64,000 nt of DNA from Neelides folsomi (GCA_034687125.1 JAQGBZ010000006.1:434001-498000), one strand, 5' to 3'. Shown: positions 1-13,162, counted from the first letter of the stretch. Notes: generated by a model from the sequence alone, not told the origin. Numbers and translations are program-made.

Positions 1-460
1 CTTCTTCCTCAGAGGACTCGTCCTCATCTTCGCCCTTTGTCCCATTAACAGGAGGAGTTCCGCCTGGGGTGACAACAGTGGGCGGGAGAGGGGAGACAGC
101 CGGAGGTTGAACGACTCCAGCAGGTGACTGAACTCCGGTCTCTTTCTCCGTTCCTTTCTCCGGCTTCACGACCCCAACTGGTGAAGATGTCACAGTTCCA
201 TTGACAACCTCTGCTGGCACTTCTATAAAAATCCAACCATTAATTCCAACCCATAATTATCCCATGCTTACTTTTAGTGTATTTATGATAATTAAATGAA
301 AACCTTGATTAATACCTTTATAAAAATTTAATAAATATTCACCTCCTTTGGTCACTTCTTGTTTCCCTCCACGGACCTTGTAGTTGAGTTGTCTTTTGGG
401 GGCTGCTTCTGAAGCCAAAAACATTCCCAGGACGAAAATGAGCCCGATCAAGAGCTTCAT
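1..460 (-). CDS. Secreted Pro/Thr/Glu-rich protein, 5' two exons (partial at window edge)
   Basis: I do not recognise this gene. Exon 1 is 460-343 (39 codons plus one base) and exon 2 is 222 to the window edge, joined across a GT-AG intron (342-223) with the phase kept; at least 113 residues are visible. Residues 1-20 form a typical signal peptide (MKLLIGLIFVLGMFLASEAA), so the product is secreted. A short basic stretch follows (KRQLNYKVRGGK), then a low-complexity part rich in Val, Pro, Thr and Glu with repeated PxGVV units (SPVGVVKP, SPAGVVQP), then an acidic run (GEDEDESSEEE) that continues past base 1. There are no cysteines after the signal peptide, so it is probably disordered and extracellular. 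The start is the first ATG after a TATA/initiator promoter, leaving a 5' leader of about 77 nt. A matrix or cuticle role is only a guess. The gene is incomplete, so length and C-terminus are unknown. Confidence 0.75.
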
Positions 461-534
461 TTTTTAATTGGCAAAGGCAAAAAGCTTGGGTGTCAAAAAG
501 GCTGAGACTCGATCCGAGCGGAGTTTGAGGGAGG

Positions 535-567
535 ACTGAATGGATTGAGAATAAGTCTTGATTTAAA
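535..567 (-). promoter_or_regulatory. TATA plus initiator core promoter of the secreted gene
   Basis: On the minus strand a TATA-like TTTAAAT (567-561) sits about 30 bp upstream of a perfect arthropod initiator TCAGT (539-535, A at 537). The spacing is the canonical one. Transcription starting at 537 would give a 77-nt leader to the ATG at 460. The pairing is seen in the sequence; promoter activity is inferred. Confidence 0.55.
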
Positions 568-709
568 TTCAGGTATCTATCTTGTCGGCCTTGGAACCAC
601 GGGTCATTGTAACTTGGGAAAACTCGTTCGGGTGCAAGAGGAGAGTCAAGCGGCGGACGAAGGGAGTTTCCCTCACTGTGTGCAAAGATACACATTATCC
701 ATACATGTA

Positions 710-729
710 TATTTACATGCATGTAAATA
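710..729. repeat. Perfect 20-bp palindrome TATTTACATGCATGTAAATA
   Basis: Ten-base arms meet at the central GC, and the symmetry resumes imperfectly outside. Each arm carries TGTAAATA, close to forkhead-type TGTAAACA sites. It lies about 170 bp upstream of the predicted start at 537. A binding site for a dimeric factor or a chance palindrome are both possible. Confidence 0.5.
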
Positions 730-2210
730 CATGGGATGTATTATATCCTCACCAGTTCCAGGCTTCCAGACCCTTAATAAAGTTAAGGTGAAGGAGATAG
801 GAAAATTCCTCCAAGACGTTCACATCTTTCTTTACTTGTCTTTCGCGACAAATGTGGAGTTGAAGTCCACTTGCCATTTTTTCTCTCCCTTTCAAATGAG
901 TACATTGCCATTGAAATTTACGAGTTCTTTCACGAAATTAAACCTTGCTTAATTTAATTCAATCCCAATGTTCGAGACCCCGTAGCTCATAATACATTCT
1001 ATCCATACATTGTATCCAAATACATAAAACTGGGATTGACTCTCCTTTTCACTTACTTGTAATTACTCTAGGGGTTTGGCTAGATATAAGGAATACAAGT
1101 ATGGGAATATTTATATGAGTAGTAAATGTACCCGAAATAATTGGATATATGGTATTCAGGTATGTATTTATTTTCTAGACAATGAAATTTAAACTCTTCT
1201 TTGGTTCTATGAGTGTTTAAAAAGAGGACAGGTGGAGAGTTCATTAATCTAAACCGCCGGCTCTCTTTAAACCGATCTCTTAAAGGATTCAGTGAGAGAA
1301 ATGAATTTTTCCCATGTTGGCTCTTCGTCAAAAAGATTTATAAAAATCCATTTCCTTATCACTTTCCTATATGCATACTTATTATCCGTCCCTTCACGAA
1401 TAATTTCTTGGAATTCGGTTCAGAAGCTCTAAAAATCCATCAAGGCGGAAAGAAGAGGAAATTTGTGAGGATTCCCCTCCGCCTCTTACACAACTTTATC
1501 TCTCCACCATCTCCCTATGTTTTAAATGCTCCAAACTTCAAAGGAGATCTTTGTCTATTTTAATGCTAAATACCTTCTTTCAAATATTGTAAAATAAATC
1601 CCGCTATTTCGCAAAATATTCTTTTAATGTTCCTTTACAACAAAATGGTTCTTACAAGTTCTTGTACATAAATACGAAATAAATGCAAAGGATTTAACAG
1701 CCTGTAAATATTTTTGGCTTTAATATCTAGTTATATCTTTAATATTCGAATCTGTACACCAATATACTCCTTTAACATTAGGTTAACATTTAACATACAT
1801 AGAGCATAATTTCTAAAGCTTAACTCAATATACCATACATATTTATTATACTTATATACTAAAATATATAGAATGGAAACCCTTTGATATTTTAAACTTG
1901 TAATAACATTTATATATCTTGTACAGTATTTTGTTTATTATATTGTATTTAGGTACAGACTTTGGCAGAACCTTAAGAGGATGGGAATGAATCATTTTTA
2001 AATAACTTCATCTCTCTCCATTGTGCCCATTTTTAAAGGGAGATGTTTATGGGGTATTTGAAAAGCATCCCTTTCATTCTCATTCCCATTTTCCCGTGAA
2101 ATGTAAAGGAGACGTGAGAAGTGGGTTTCAAATCCCAATCCCTCAATTGTAACCCTCAAGAGCCAAGAGGAAAAAAATTTGGTAAATAGATAATTTATGA
2201 GCCCCCTGAC

Positions 2211-2264
2211 CTGGCAAGAGCGAAACGCGGACTTTGAATGTTTCGCCGTCCAACTCGTCGATCT
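2211..2264 (-). other. Possible isolated 54-nt coding exon
   Basis: On the minus strand, a tract ending in CCGGAG (AG at 2266-2265) is followed by 54 nt that read without stops and then a GT (2210-2209). With a preceding G the reading is EIDELDGETFKVRVSLLP, of balanced, protein-like composition and locally GC-rich. The donor GTCAGG is weak and I found no neighbouring exons, so this is a candidate only. It could be a lone exon of a long gene or a chance frame. Confidence 0.15.
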
Positions 2265-4133
2265 CTCCGGTAAATTGAGATTAAAGGTGCAGGAGCGGGG
2301 AAGAAAGTGTAAGAGGAATGGGATGAGCTCCTGATAATAAATTCTTCTCAGAATCAAGTCCATTTAAATTATAGGAGACCGACGGATGTGGAGAAATAGG
2401 AAAGAAATCACCAACCCTGATATTCATTATGCATGTAGACGAAGCTGTTATGTGTAAAATGGAGAGTTTATGGTGGAATGTTGAGTGTGGTGGGTGAGAA
2501 ATGGGTCCTCCTTTTTCTCACTTTGTTTCTTTGGGGAGCTCGGAGAGTTCGGAATGAGGAGAGATGAGATTGAAGATGGAGAAGAACACATTTCCTCCCG
2601 CCTACAAACACATCTCTTGATCATAATACATTTATCATATTACATGAGATCTACATCTTCTAATACACACCGCACCATCCAAATACTTAGACTTGAGCTA
2701 GAAACCATATTTACTTTGATTTATGCCGTCACGAGATATTCGATCTTTTAAAAACTCACACTTTGGGCATGATCTCGTGATACGTAGTACATAAATACAA
2801 TCTCTCTCTTATTTGTAAATGAGACGTAAATATTTTATATTGTAAAATATGATATTTTGTTATTGATAATTTATTTAAGCTTGAAGATATGAAAAAAGGA
2901 TGAAGTGAGAAAATCTTCAAGTATGGTTCTTTAATAAATATGTTAAATTTTTTAAATTAACAAATATAAAGATAAGATTGAACGACTCTGAAATTAATGT
3001 TAACTAATGAATTTCTAAATTAAAGTCTCTAGTTAATAAATTTTATTATGATGGTAATTAATGATTTAAAGAATGATTAATGAAGTTTTCCCGGTTCGTT
3101 TAACTACGATCCCCACAAGAATTCTAAACGTCCTCATTAAAAAGGAACCGCCTGGGTTGAATGGAGCTGAAAAGAGCTCTCGGAGCAGAGTGAGTTTAAA
3201 AAATGAAGATCCTTCCCGACCGCCATCCTCTTATACTTCTATTGACTCAAGGAGGGGGAAAATGATTAAAAAGTTTTTCCTTCATAATTTGAGTAAACAT
3301 GATTGTAAAGAATGGGTGTGTTCCTCGTCGTCCCCTGCTGTGTGGAGATAAAAGTGGCCGGACAAAGAGAAGCCCCTTCATTAGAAATCATGGGCCTTGG
3401 CGTGGCTCGTATACAAAATCCATATAAATCTCCTCATTACGCTCCATTGTCCAGCTCATGGAAGTGCCAGAGTGCGTTCCGGTCTCTTAAAGCCATCTCA
3501 CCCGGGAACTTGATATTATGGTAAGCAGAAAAGAAGGAGGTTTGATGTTGTCAGGAAAGGTTGATCCCTCCAAGCCCCTTCAAAGATCTGTGTTTTGTGA
3601 TGATCATTGTGGCCCCTTGGTCTTCATGCGCAACAGTCCGTGTACCTTGGGAGCATTAAGGGAATCCGGCCAACTTCAGGAGAGGAAAAGGGGAGAGTGA
3701 AACCGGGGAACGATGAGGAAAGAACACACAGTCGACCTCGTGGCTTCGAATGGATTACAACTCGAAACCCAAACACCCGAAACTTAACAAGTTTTCTTTG
3801 CATATCTCACGTTGAAACAACTTTTAGCATTTAGCCCTTACACACGAGTGCGAAACTAATTTTAAATATGGAAAATTTTACTAATATAATTAAATTTTCA
3901 TTTAATAACGGACTTTAAAGAAAGTGAAAATAATTTTGACAGTTGACATTTGGTGTAATTATAAAAAAAATCTTATAATAATAATAGGAATTAACAAGAT
4001 CGAAGCGATACAATTACTCACATCGGACTTCCTCCATTTCCTCTCAAATTAAACCATGTAAGTCATTTTTATTAATGTGTCCGTACATCTGTTCAGGCTT
4101 TTTCAAAATTCAACTTTCAAATCCCATCCGCGC

Positions 4134-4186
4134 ACCTGTCAATCCCATTACATTCCCCTGTGACAGGTTTCAAAATCTATATATAA
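4134..4186 (+). promoter_or_regulatory. Promoter-like cluster: inverted repeat and TATA
   Basis: A perfect 8-bp inverted repeat (ACCTGTCA at 4134-4141, TGACAGGT at 4161-4168) lies just upstream of TATATATAA (4178-4186). TGACAG is a TALE-homeodomain type core. No coding exon follows: the first downstream ATG, at 4223, closes after six codons. It could start a non-coding leader exon or be chance. Confidence 0.2.
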
Positions 4187-7100
4187 CACTTCACATCAGC
4201 CTTATTGCTCTAGTCTCAAAAAATGACAGTTAATTTCGTGTGAAAAAATTCAAGAAAAAATTATACAAAACTCACGAACAGATAAAATGTAGAATAATAA
4301 GCTAATGATATTTGTCGAGCTTTCACAGAATACTGCAACTAATTGAAATAAGCTCACTTTTAGTTAAATTAAATTTTATTTATATATTTTAAATGGCATA
4401 TTAAAAATATGCTGGTTATGAATAAATTATAAATTTGAGATTAATCCTATTGGGAAAATTACAGTCTTTTTTCGTCAATCCCTCTGTAAATTCGAGATAA
4501 GGGGAAAAAGTGTAAGTTGAAAGGTTTCAAAGTGTTCACGTTCAAAGAAAAAAGAGTAAGTATGGAAATGAGAGATAACGTGGTTTATTCCGTGTGTTCA
4601 TTTCATTTGGTGTATTAAAGAGATAAAAGCGACCGTCTCGTGAGACGCAACCCGTGATGTGTCTCTGTGTCTATGTGCGGTTGTTATTCTCCAATTTATT
4701 CCCCTCATGATAACTCCAATGTGTGCAAAAGAAGAGGGGAGGATTCTCCATTGACTCTCATAAAGACATTCTCATGTCAATGTCAATAATGGCTGAGTCA
4801 CTTTGAGTGGATTTTGAGAGAAGAGATAAGATTAGGATTATGTAAAGAATATATATTTATACATAAGACTTGTGTATAAGATCCATTTTCATTTCTTTTA
4901 TTATCCTTGAAATAAGATGGAAAGTGAGGAATTATTTTTCCCTTTCTTCGTAGACCAACGTGGATGTGATAATGCATTATTTGAGAGAGGATTCATGAGT
5001 CGGAGGAGCTGAGTGGTCATAAGACCGTCTTATGATTATATTTATTCCCACGATGTCTCATAGTCAACTTGAAAGAGATGTCTGGAGACTCCGCTCATCC
5101 CGGACGGAGGACTTGAAAAAGAAATATAAGAGAAAAACGCTGACGATGGCACTTCCCGGGACATCCATAACAAACGCATTTTATTTTCTTCAAAGTACTA
5201 AAGTGTCGAGTCAAAGTTGACACAACTCATCCTTATCTCCCCTCTTTTTTATCCTACCTACAATAAATTGATTTTAAGGGATCAAATTGAACAAATACGC
5301 AATTGTTTCTTAAATATAAAATTGTTGAATTTATACTTATACAGCTAACCACTACTTGTTAGTCCAATCAAACGAAATCTGTATAATAATTATTAAATCT
5401 TTAATTATTTAACCATTTAAAATTTAGTTAATCAACATTTGATTTAAAATTCAATCAGTTAAGATTAATTTTGTTCAGATTATAAAATTCTGCTGATTTA
5501 TGATTTACTGAAGGGTTTTTATATTTATTTATAATTCCAGTTTTCTTCTGATTTTTCTTTGACTTCGGGAGAATATCTCATGAATCTTTTTTCTTATTTG
5601 TGGAATGATTTTGGGCAGGGGAGAAGAAGAGTAAACAACGCGTGGGTATGTTTTAGATGTTGATGCGAATTCCACAATTTTCAATCCAAGAGCCCTCGTC
5701 AGGTTTTCAAGGAAAAAGTGAAGAGTCAGCTGAATCTTTCATAACATAAATGCATGTGTTGAACAACACAATTACTTATATGTATTTACCAGAGATAAAT
5801 ATAAAAAAGTCTTTGGGACATTTAACTTTAAATTCCTCCCAGCTTCCCACTTTCTCAGATCCTCGCGAGTTCCTTGAAGGTTCCCAATGAATGAATGTTT
5901 AATGGGTGGATTTGAAGCGGAGGATTCTATAATTCTATTTTAATATACTCAACTTCATTACAAACCTCCTAGGCTTATGTAATCGAGCATTGTTGGATTT
6001 AATATAAGGGCTTGTAGAATGAGAAGGAAAGTAAAAATAATGTGAAATGTTTTCACATCCCGCCTATTCCACTTCCGTTGAAAGTCAATAGAAGTTGACT
6101 GAGTGACATGGAAAGCTTTTAAAGTAGATGATTCATAAAAGTTCTATTTACTTTTTTCCTCCACTTTTATTTGTGTTAACTTAACGGTAGTTTCGCCCAG
6201 GTACTTTTTACCTTCCATCTCCCTCTTGAGAATCCTTCAAGTCTCCGGGAGAATAATGGTTATCTCTGCCTATTGAGTCTTATTGAGTCCACACGTGGAT
6301 TTACAAACGGGATTCAGGACCATTTCCCACTGATTTAAGACTCTCGGGGGAACTGTCCAAAGGTTCAATCGTCCCATGTCTCATTACTACACCAAACTCT
6401 TCCAATGAACTTAAAATACAAAAAATGACCCATTTTAATACCAAAATAACAATTTATCACATAATGCATCAATTAAAATAACACACAGGAAAATTTGCTA
6501 ATTTTATTTTACAAAATGTTTAATTGTCTTTTGAAAAATAATTATAATTTTTAATAATTAACATTTAAGTCTTAGAATTATTAGAATGTTATTGTGTTCT
6601 TATTATACCTATTATTGGTACTTATTCATTTATACACAATCTTAAATGGTCCATTGTATTTATAATAATTTGAAAGATTGTGACATAAATGATTTTTAAC
6701 TGTTAAAATAAATGAGAAATAAGATTCATTAAAGGGGTGAAATTGAGCTGTCAAAAATTGTGAGTGAAAGGAGGAAAGAGAGAAATAGGAAAAAAACGTG
6801 TGGAGACGTTTGCTCCTTTTCTTTTTCTCCCCTTCTGCCTTGTGGTGTTGGAAAGACTCCTCATCTTATCTTTATTACATCACCCGAATTTACTTCTCAA
6901 TGAGCAGAGGGAAAATTCGGACCTTTTTTTACAAGGCGGGGTTATCCAGCTACAGATCTAAACTCTCCTACGGCACACTCACACATACTCATAGAAACCA
7001 ACACAGTTTTCCACATTATCTGCCTCATCTTTTACAAGTCGGCGGCGGGGCGAGGAAAAGCCCATAGAGTTCCCTTATAAGGCTCGACCACGTCTGGGAT

Positions 7101-10100
7101 ATTCCATATACATAAATATATGTATCAGTACATTCAGATAGCAAGTATTATACAGATACTGTGTATGCAGTTTGTAGCTTGTTAGTTCTCCCACCCCACG
7201 CCCTCATCATAATAGTAATAATGATAACAAAGTGACACCGACGGAATCATTTCGTTTCAAACATTTATCTTCCTTTTCTATCTGTCTTCCCTGTTATGGG
7301 GAGAGCCAAGTTCTTACCTACAAGTTAATATCATGATCATGGAAAATTCAAACTGCGTTTATTATTTATAAAAACAATAAATTAAACCCCAAAAAACCAT
7401 TAAAACCCCCACACATCATATGGCATTTGATCATAATTTTTTTAAAGTTTTATTATTCCATTTTGAACTTTTATTATTGCATTAACAATAAGTGTACAAG
7501 TACTCATATACTTAAGTACTTATGAATTTAACTAAAGTATCTTATTCATGTTTTGTTGAAAGTGAGTGAGGAGAAATGGGCCGTTATTATACAAGAAAAT
7601 AGTTTTAGGAAGGGCGTTTTTCACGTTTGTATTTAACATTTTGACGTCTCTTCATCTCGTGTTATCTCTTTATCTCAACATTTCCCATACTTTGCATATC
7701 AAATGCATGATGGGATTACATAAATGTATTGCATTACATAACCTCCCAACGCCAAGCGATCCACACATGTCCCATATGGAATTTCCAGAAAAGAAAATCC
7801 TCTCACAACTCTTTCCCATTATACATGTTAACAACTTGATGAACAAATGAGCATGGAAGCAAATATACAAACCATACATATCTGTAATACGAATATTGGT
7901 ACATTGTATTGTAAGGTCGCCCATGTCTAATAAACTTTTACATTTCACTCTCTCCCAACTTCTCACAATGTCCAGGTGTGTTTCTAGTGGCTCGTTGAGC
8001 TCTAGGGGTTTGAGGAAATGGGAAATATATTTACCACTCCTGTGAGTTCCCATACTCATAACGATATAAATTGAAGGAAGGAATTACCCTCGTTCGGAAG
8101 GAGGCATTAGATGGAATGTATATAATAATACTTCATAATTCATCTCCTCTTCATTCCCTCGAGGAGATCGATTCTCAATTAGATGGTCGAGTTTGTAGGG
8201 AAACGTCGTGAATGGATAAGAGAGAGTTATTGTTCTGGAACATAATCTCCTCCTTTGTCCTACCACATAAATATTGGTGTTAGTGTGGAGGATTACCGCC
8301 CGGCCCCACAACAAACCGCCGGTCTCTTGCCACCAGGAGAATCAGGAGATTGCTATAAATGCTATATGGATTTACTTCCTCGACCTCCTCCGCCTTTTAA
8401 GTATTACTGAACTACTTTCATCCATATTATTTTCATATGCACCAGACTTTACCAAAGAGAATGATCCAGCAACAATAGTAATATTATAACACTGCTAGGA
8501 AGGACGTGTAAGGTATAGCAGTATAAATATGTAATGTTATTATATTGTAGGAACAGACACTGCCCCATGTCTGAGAAAACTGACAGTTTGATTATACCCT
8601 TTGATAGGATACTTTATCATCCGTTCGACCTCAGGAGGCAAAAGGATGGGATCGGAAGCTTTAGAATCTCTAATGGCCTTATCTAATAAAACGGGAGGAA
8701 CGTCGAGAATTGTTTAGGATTCTTAGCCTCTTTGCAAAATTTAACCCATGCGATGAAATTCCCAGCCCTTTTACGTCAACTTATGAAATTTTTTATTAAT
8801 TAGAAGGACCAAAAAGGATCAAAGCGTTTTTGAACCAAAGTTTCTTCATATCAAACTTTTCAACAAAGAGGAAAGTTCAAAGACCTTGAGGGGAAATCGA
8901 ACGGATATTTATTATAAAGTACAAAATAGTCTTTTAGAGCATTTTCACAATTTCCAACTCGTTTACTTCTCATTTTCCCTTTTAGCACCTTTTAGGACTT
9001 TTGAGAAAAAAAGTTGGTGGTATTATGTGATACTATTTCTTAAATTGCTTCAAGAGGTTAAGAGCTCAACTTTTCCTAAGACGTTTCACCTCATTTTTGA
9101 AGTGTCGAACGAAGCCATAGGAGAAAGAGAAAAGAGGAAGTGTGTGTAGGGGGAATGAATGAAAAGGCGAGTCTCATTATTCACTAATGGCCCCTTCAAC
9201 TCCTCTTCACAATTTTCCCCATCGATTAGCACAAGGGTTCTTCCACCACTCTCACTTTACACTCATTCTATAGAAGAAACGTCCAAAGAATCCCTAATAA
9301 GAAATATTGTCACAAAAGCATACTCACATATTCAAGTAAAAGCAACCGAAAGTAATACGAAATTCCTCTATACAATTCCTACATATTGGATATACCTGTA
9401 TTATTATAAGTACAGATATTAATGTGTTTTACTTATATAATTTATAGCACTTAATAAAGATGATACAAAGATTAGTATTTGTAATTTTATTATATGGCAT
9501 GTGCTATTCTGCTATTGTACTATCTGTAAATATGCATATTAATAATATAGGATGAATATTCATACGTTGAATTCAGAGAGATGAGAAAGATACAAAGTGT
9601 TTTATGTATGAAGGCATAATTCCTCAGTGAGTGGTGTTTGGTGTTTGTCGGAGGAGGAATTAAATCGGTTGTATGAATCTCTCCGCCTACAAATCGAGGC
9701 TTGAAGGGAGAATGAGGATTTATGTGATTGTAGTGAGGGAAATCAATTGGAGAACCTTAACAATCCTCAGCCCCCATTATTATCCTCTTCATATGAAATG
9801 GGCCGAGAAACGAGGGTCTTAATTGGCATATGCATTCACACCCCTCACCCCAACACCCTTCATATTTTTAATAACTTTTTTCCATTCTTCTCAATATTCA
9901 ATTTAATCAAAATTTCATGAAGGGATTCTTAACGTAATGAAAATGCTGAAATTTTATATTCATATTGTTGATGGTATTTTAATGAATTTGAAGTGGAATG
10001 TAAACAATGAATTAGCAATTCTAAATCTGAAAATCCACAGGATGGATTTAATATGATAATATTGTGAATCTTACAAATACTTACATAACATGTTATACTT

Positions 10101-10218
10101 AAAATTAGAATAAAAATGGGAACATTTATGTATTTTGTAATGAGAGCTTAATTTTTGAATTTGTGTAAATATTAATTAAATTATGAATTTCAGAATGTCT
10201 CGTCCACTGTGATGGAAA
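4187..10218. other. Gene-poor stretch, no supported gene
   Basis: About 6 kb of AT-rich DNA with GC-richer patches (near 6190-6360, 7010-7090, 8270-8400) and many GAGAG/CTCTC runs. Open frames are short and match no family I know. I see no tRNA, rRNA or transposon ends. The GAGA-like runs would suit regulatory DNA, but nothing marks a specific element. Confidence 0.5.
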
Positions 10219-13107
10219 ATGGGGGATCGAATTTTGTTCCACATTCTCACTTTCCTCGTCGTTTCTTTCGTCCAGTTTGAAGGGACGCGAATCTCCGCAG
10301 CATGGGATGGAGAAAGCCAACGTAATTTCATCACTCTGTCTCAAGTTTCTTCTATAAAATGTTAAATAGATTAAATGATTAAATTCTGATGTATAATTTA
10401 AAGACGGTTGCGAGCTACCAAGCAAATGGGCCGGTATTTGGTTTCAATCTGGATCCACCCAACACATCTCCATCAACTCCACGTCCATGAGCTCAAAAGG
10501 GAAATGCGTGGAGTCTCAAGGGGAAAAATTTATTTTTAAAAACGAGTAAATTACATTTTTTAAAAAACTTTAAATTCCACCAATTTAACCCAATTTCTCC
10601 CAAAATTCCTCCAGGCATCTAATGGAAGTGGGTAAAAATGTATTAAATTAAATAAATGAGAAGGTTTAAAAATGCAGTTGGGTTTAGGAAATGAAGGCTC
10701 AAAATTAATGTATTGAATATTTGATAGGGCAGAAGGGTGCTTTCGCTGTTTGGTCTTCCATGAGAAGCATCCCAACGTCGTCCAATATAAAGAAAGTGAG
10801 CCATTCTCCTTCCTAACGTTCAATGGAATCGATGGGGGGAAATCCGTGGTCTGTCGGACTCTCGGAACTGATGGGAGCTGTAGAGGAGAATCCCTAATTT
10901 TCTCATTTAACAGAATTTCCCCTTCAGGAGAAATAGCCAGAGGAATGATTGAAATGAATAATTAATTTTCTTCTTCTTTTTCTCTCTCAAGCTTTCTGCA
11001 TGAAGTCGAGGACTTCTTTTGCTTCAACGTGCGGAGCCATCACGGGTGACGCTTTTCTTTACTCAATGTTCAAGATCGAGGGAGAAAAGATTTCTTGTCC
11101 TTTTCTCCTCCCGCCCACGACATTCACTTACAATCGTGGTGGTGGAGAATGTCAAACTCCAACTTCTAACATTAATTCATGCATTTCGCCATCAAAGATT
11201 TCACTCAAGTATGAAGCTTGTCCGGACATACCTGGCTCGGAATCATCAAGTAATCATCTTAGTAATTTCATTATATATTACATATAGATACAGATACTTT
11301 ATTTTCTTAAAGAGCGTATTTGTAATCTATTAAATTAGACTAAATCTTTAAATTAAATCTTTAAAATATTTAATAAAAACGGAACTTTAAGATTTAAATT
11401 TCTTAAAACTCATATAATTGTTAAATATTTTTAGCTGAAGAAGTTGAGTGCGTCGCAAGTTGGAAGGAAGGATCATCAAGATTTTTTCTTGGTCTTGTTA
11501 ATTACAAACATCACGCTTCTTATGAAGAAAGATTTCGGTGCTTCTCTTATGAAAAATTTTCACCGCCGATCGGGAGGAACAATTTGACATATAAATTGGC
11601 GATGTCTGGAGATGCAACATGCAACGGACTCTCTTCAATGGAAGGATCAAGGACTCTTAATATTAGAGCTCGTAAGCCAAGTTAAAATTTTTTATTAAAA
11701 TTAAAAACTAATATTAAACATCAAAGTTTAAAAGTTTGAATTTTGCTTCAGTTGAATATTTAGTAAAATAGAAGTTGAGTAATTGAGATATTCAATCTAC
11801 GAAATGAATAGAAAGATGAATGAAAGAGTTTTTAATGAAAATCCCTTTGATTGAATTTGTAGCTAAAGGGAAGAGCCGGTGTAATTTTCCTCCATGGCTC
11901 AAAGGAGAATTCCAAACAGTCGAGGAGAATTACACTAATGGAGAACAAATGAGGTTCGTTTTCAATTCCAATGGAATCCTCGTTTCGAACGGAACTACTT
12001 TCGAGGAACTTATGAAATTTGAATGCTTCGACCTAATGGCCTCAACAGAGAACGAAGCGCGGATCATCATGGACTCTACAATTAATTGGTACTAATTGAA
12101 TTACCAAATGGAAAAGAAATTATTAAGGAATTCCAATTAAAAAACTTTTTCCACAGTGAAAAAGGCTACAAAGCGGTCATATTTCATAAGAGGGCTGCAA
12201 ATATCATTGAAATTGAATTAAGTAAGTTTTCATAATTAAGAAAAGTTACATTTTTATATGAAAAACTTAATTGGATTGGAACTTCAGGTGAAACAAAGAA
12301 GAATAAATTGGAAGCGCTCGAGACGTTAAGTTTATTCGAAAACTTTCAACTTATAACTTTAATTTGTAAGTAAATCTTTAGTTATATCCTCATCATTTGT
12401 TGTCTTATTTTTTATTCACCAGAATTAAATATGATTGAAATTAATAATAAAAATTGTAGCCATTAAAATGCGAGTTTCTGAGTGCGCTGATGCAATGGTC
12501 TACGAATTTAGAGAAGAATGTCCCAATTCATTTCAGTTTAACTCAATAAGCATTGGATGTCGAAGTTCCAAGTTTTTAAATATTGAATTCAAATGTCCAT
12601 CAACTTCTCAAATCCTTTCTTCAGGTTGGATAATTTTCGTTCAAAAGTCAAACCATTAAATTATAATTAATGGAAATATAAAATATTTTCATATAATTTA
12701 AAAGTACATATTATGATCTTTTTTTGCAGAATTCAATTGCAATGGATTTTGGGAAGAATATGGTGTTAAATATTTCATAGCATCCAACTCATCCTACAAC
12801 AATCCCAAACCATATTTATTCAAAATAACAAAAATGACGGGAAAATCTTCTAATGGAACTGAAGACAAAGTGAGGAAAATCAAAGGAGCATTTGTCGTTA
12901 CAGGAGAAGGTAAAATTTATAACCCTTTATTGTAATTTAAAAAATCTCAATTTCTAATATTGTAAAGTTTTAAATTAATTTTTTTCTGTAATGTTAGGTC
13001 CATGTTTTGATTACGGAACAAGCACAGGAACCATTCATCACTCAATGTTCACACATATTTTAATGCCAATCTTCCTTGTTAAATTTTACCTTCATTTTCC
13101 CAACTAA
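10219..13107 (+). CDS. Secreted cysteine-rich DUF7042-7045 family protein, 543 aa, 11 exons
   Basis: Exons: 10219-10321, 10404-10545, 10728-10795, 10992-11249, 11435-11671, 11863-12088, 12157-12221, 12288-12365, 12460-12624, 12730-12909, 12998-13107. All joins are GT-AG and stay in frame. Residues 1-27 are a signal peptide (MGDRILFHILTFLVVSFVQF...). The first module starts CELPSKWAGIWFQSG (about 37-51), followed by SSKGKC and GCFRCLVFHEKHPNVVQYKE (85-104). Then come ITGDAFLYSMF, FTYNRGGGEC, YEACPDIPGSES and VECVASWKEGSSR, the signature order of arthropod proteins annotated with DUF7044, DUF7042, DUF7043 and DUF7045. A second FP..W module opens CNFPPWLKGEF (about 277-287). The last 20 residues are hydrophobic (HILMPIFLVKFYLHF) after a Gly/Ser/Thr stretch, which fits a GPI signal or terminal anchor. 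The family has no established biochemical role that I know. The extracellular location is inferred from the signal peptide and many cysteines. Confidence 0.88.
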
Positions 13108-13162
13108 TATCAAATCAATATAATAATGTTATCAAACATCTTACTTAAAAATAATGTGATTC

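Larger units (their letters stand above)
568..4133. other. Gene-poor stretch, no supported gene
   Basis: AT-rich DNA alternating with slightly GC-richer patches (about 2200-2300, 3100-3780). Open frames here (up to 135 codons) have no recognisable family, no signal peptide and no consistent splice context. Two items are listed separately: a 20-bp palindrome at 710-729 upstream of the promoter at 535-567, and a possible isolated exon on the minus strand at 2211-2264. I see no RNA gene or mobile element. Confidence 0.5.

Noticed and set aside
11000-11287. ATG at 11000 as start of the DUF7042-7045 gene
   Set aside because: It is an internal Met (FCMKSR). Upstream exons add the signal peptide and missing family modules in perfect phase.
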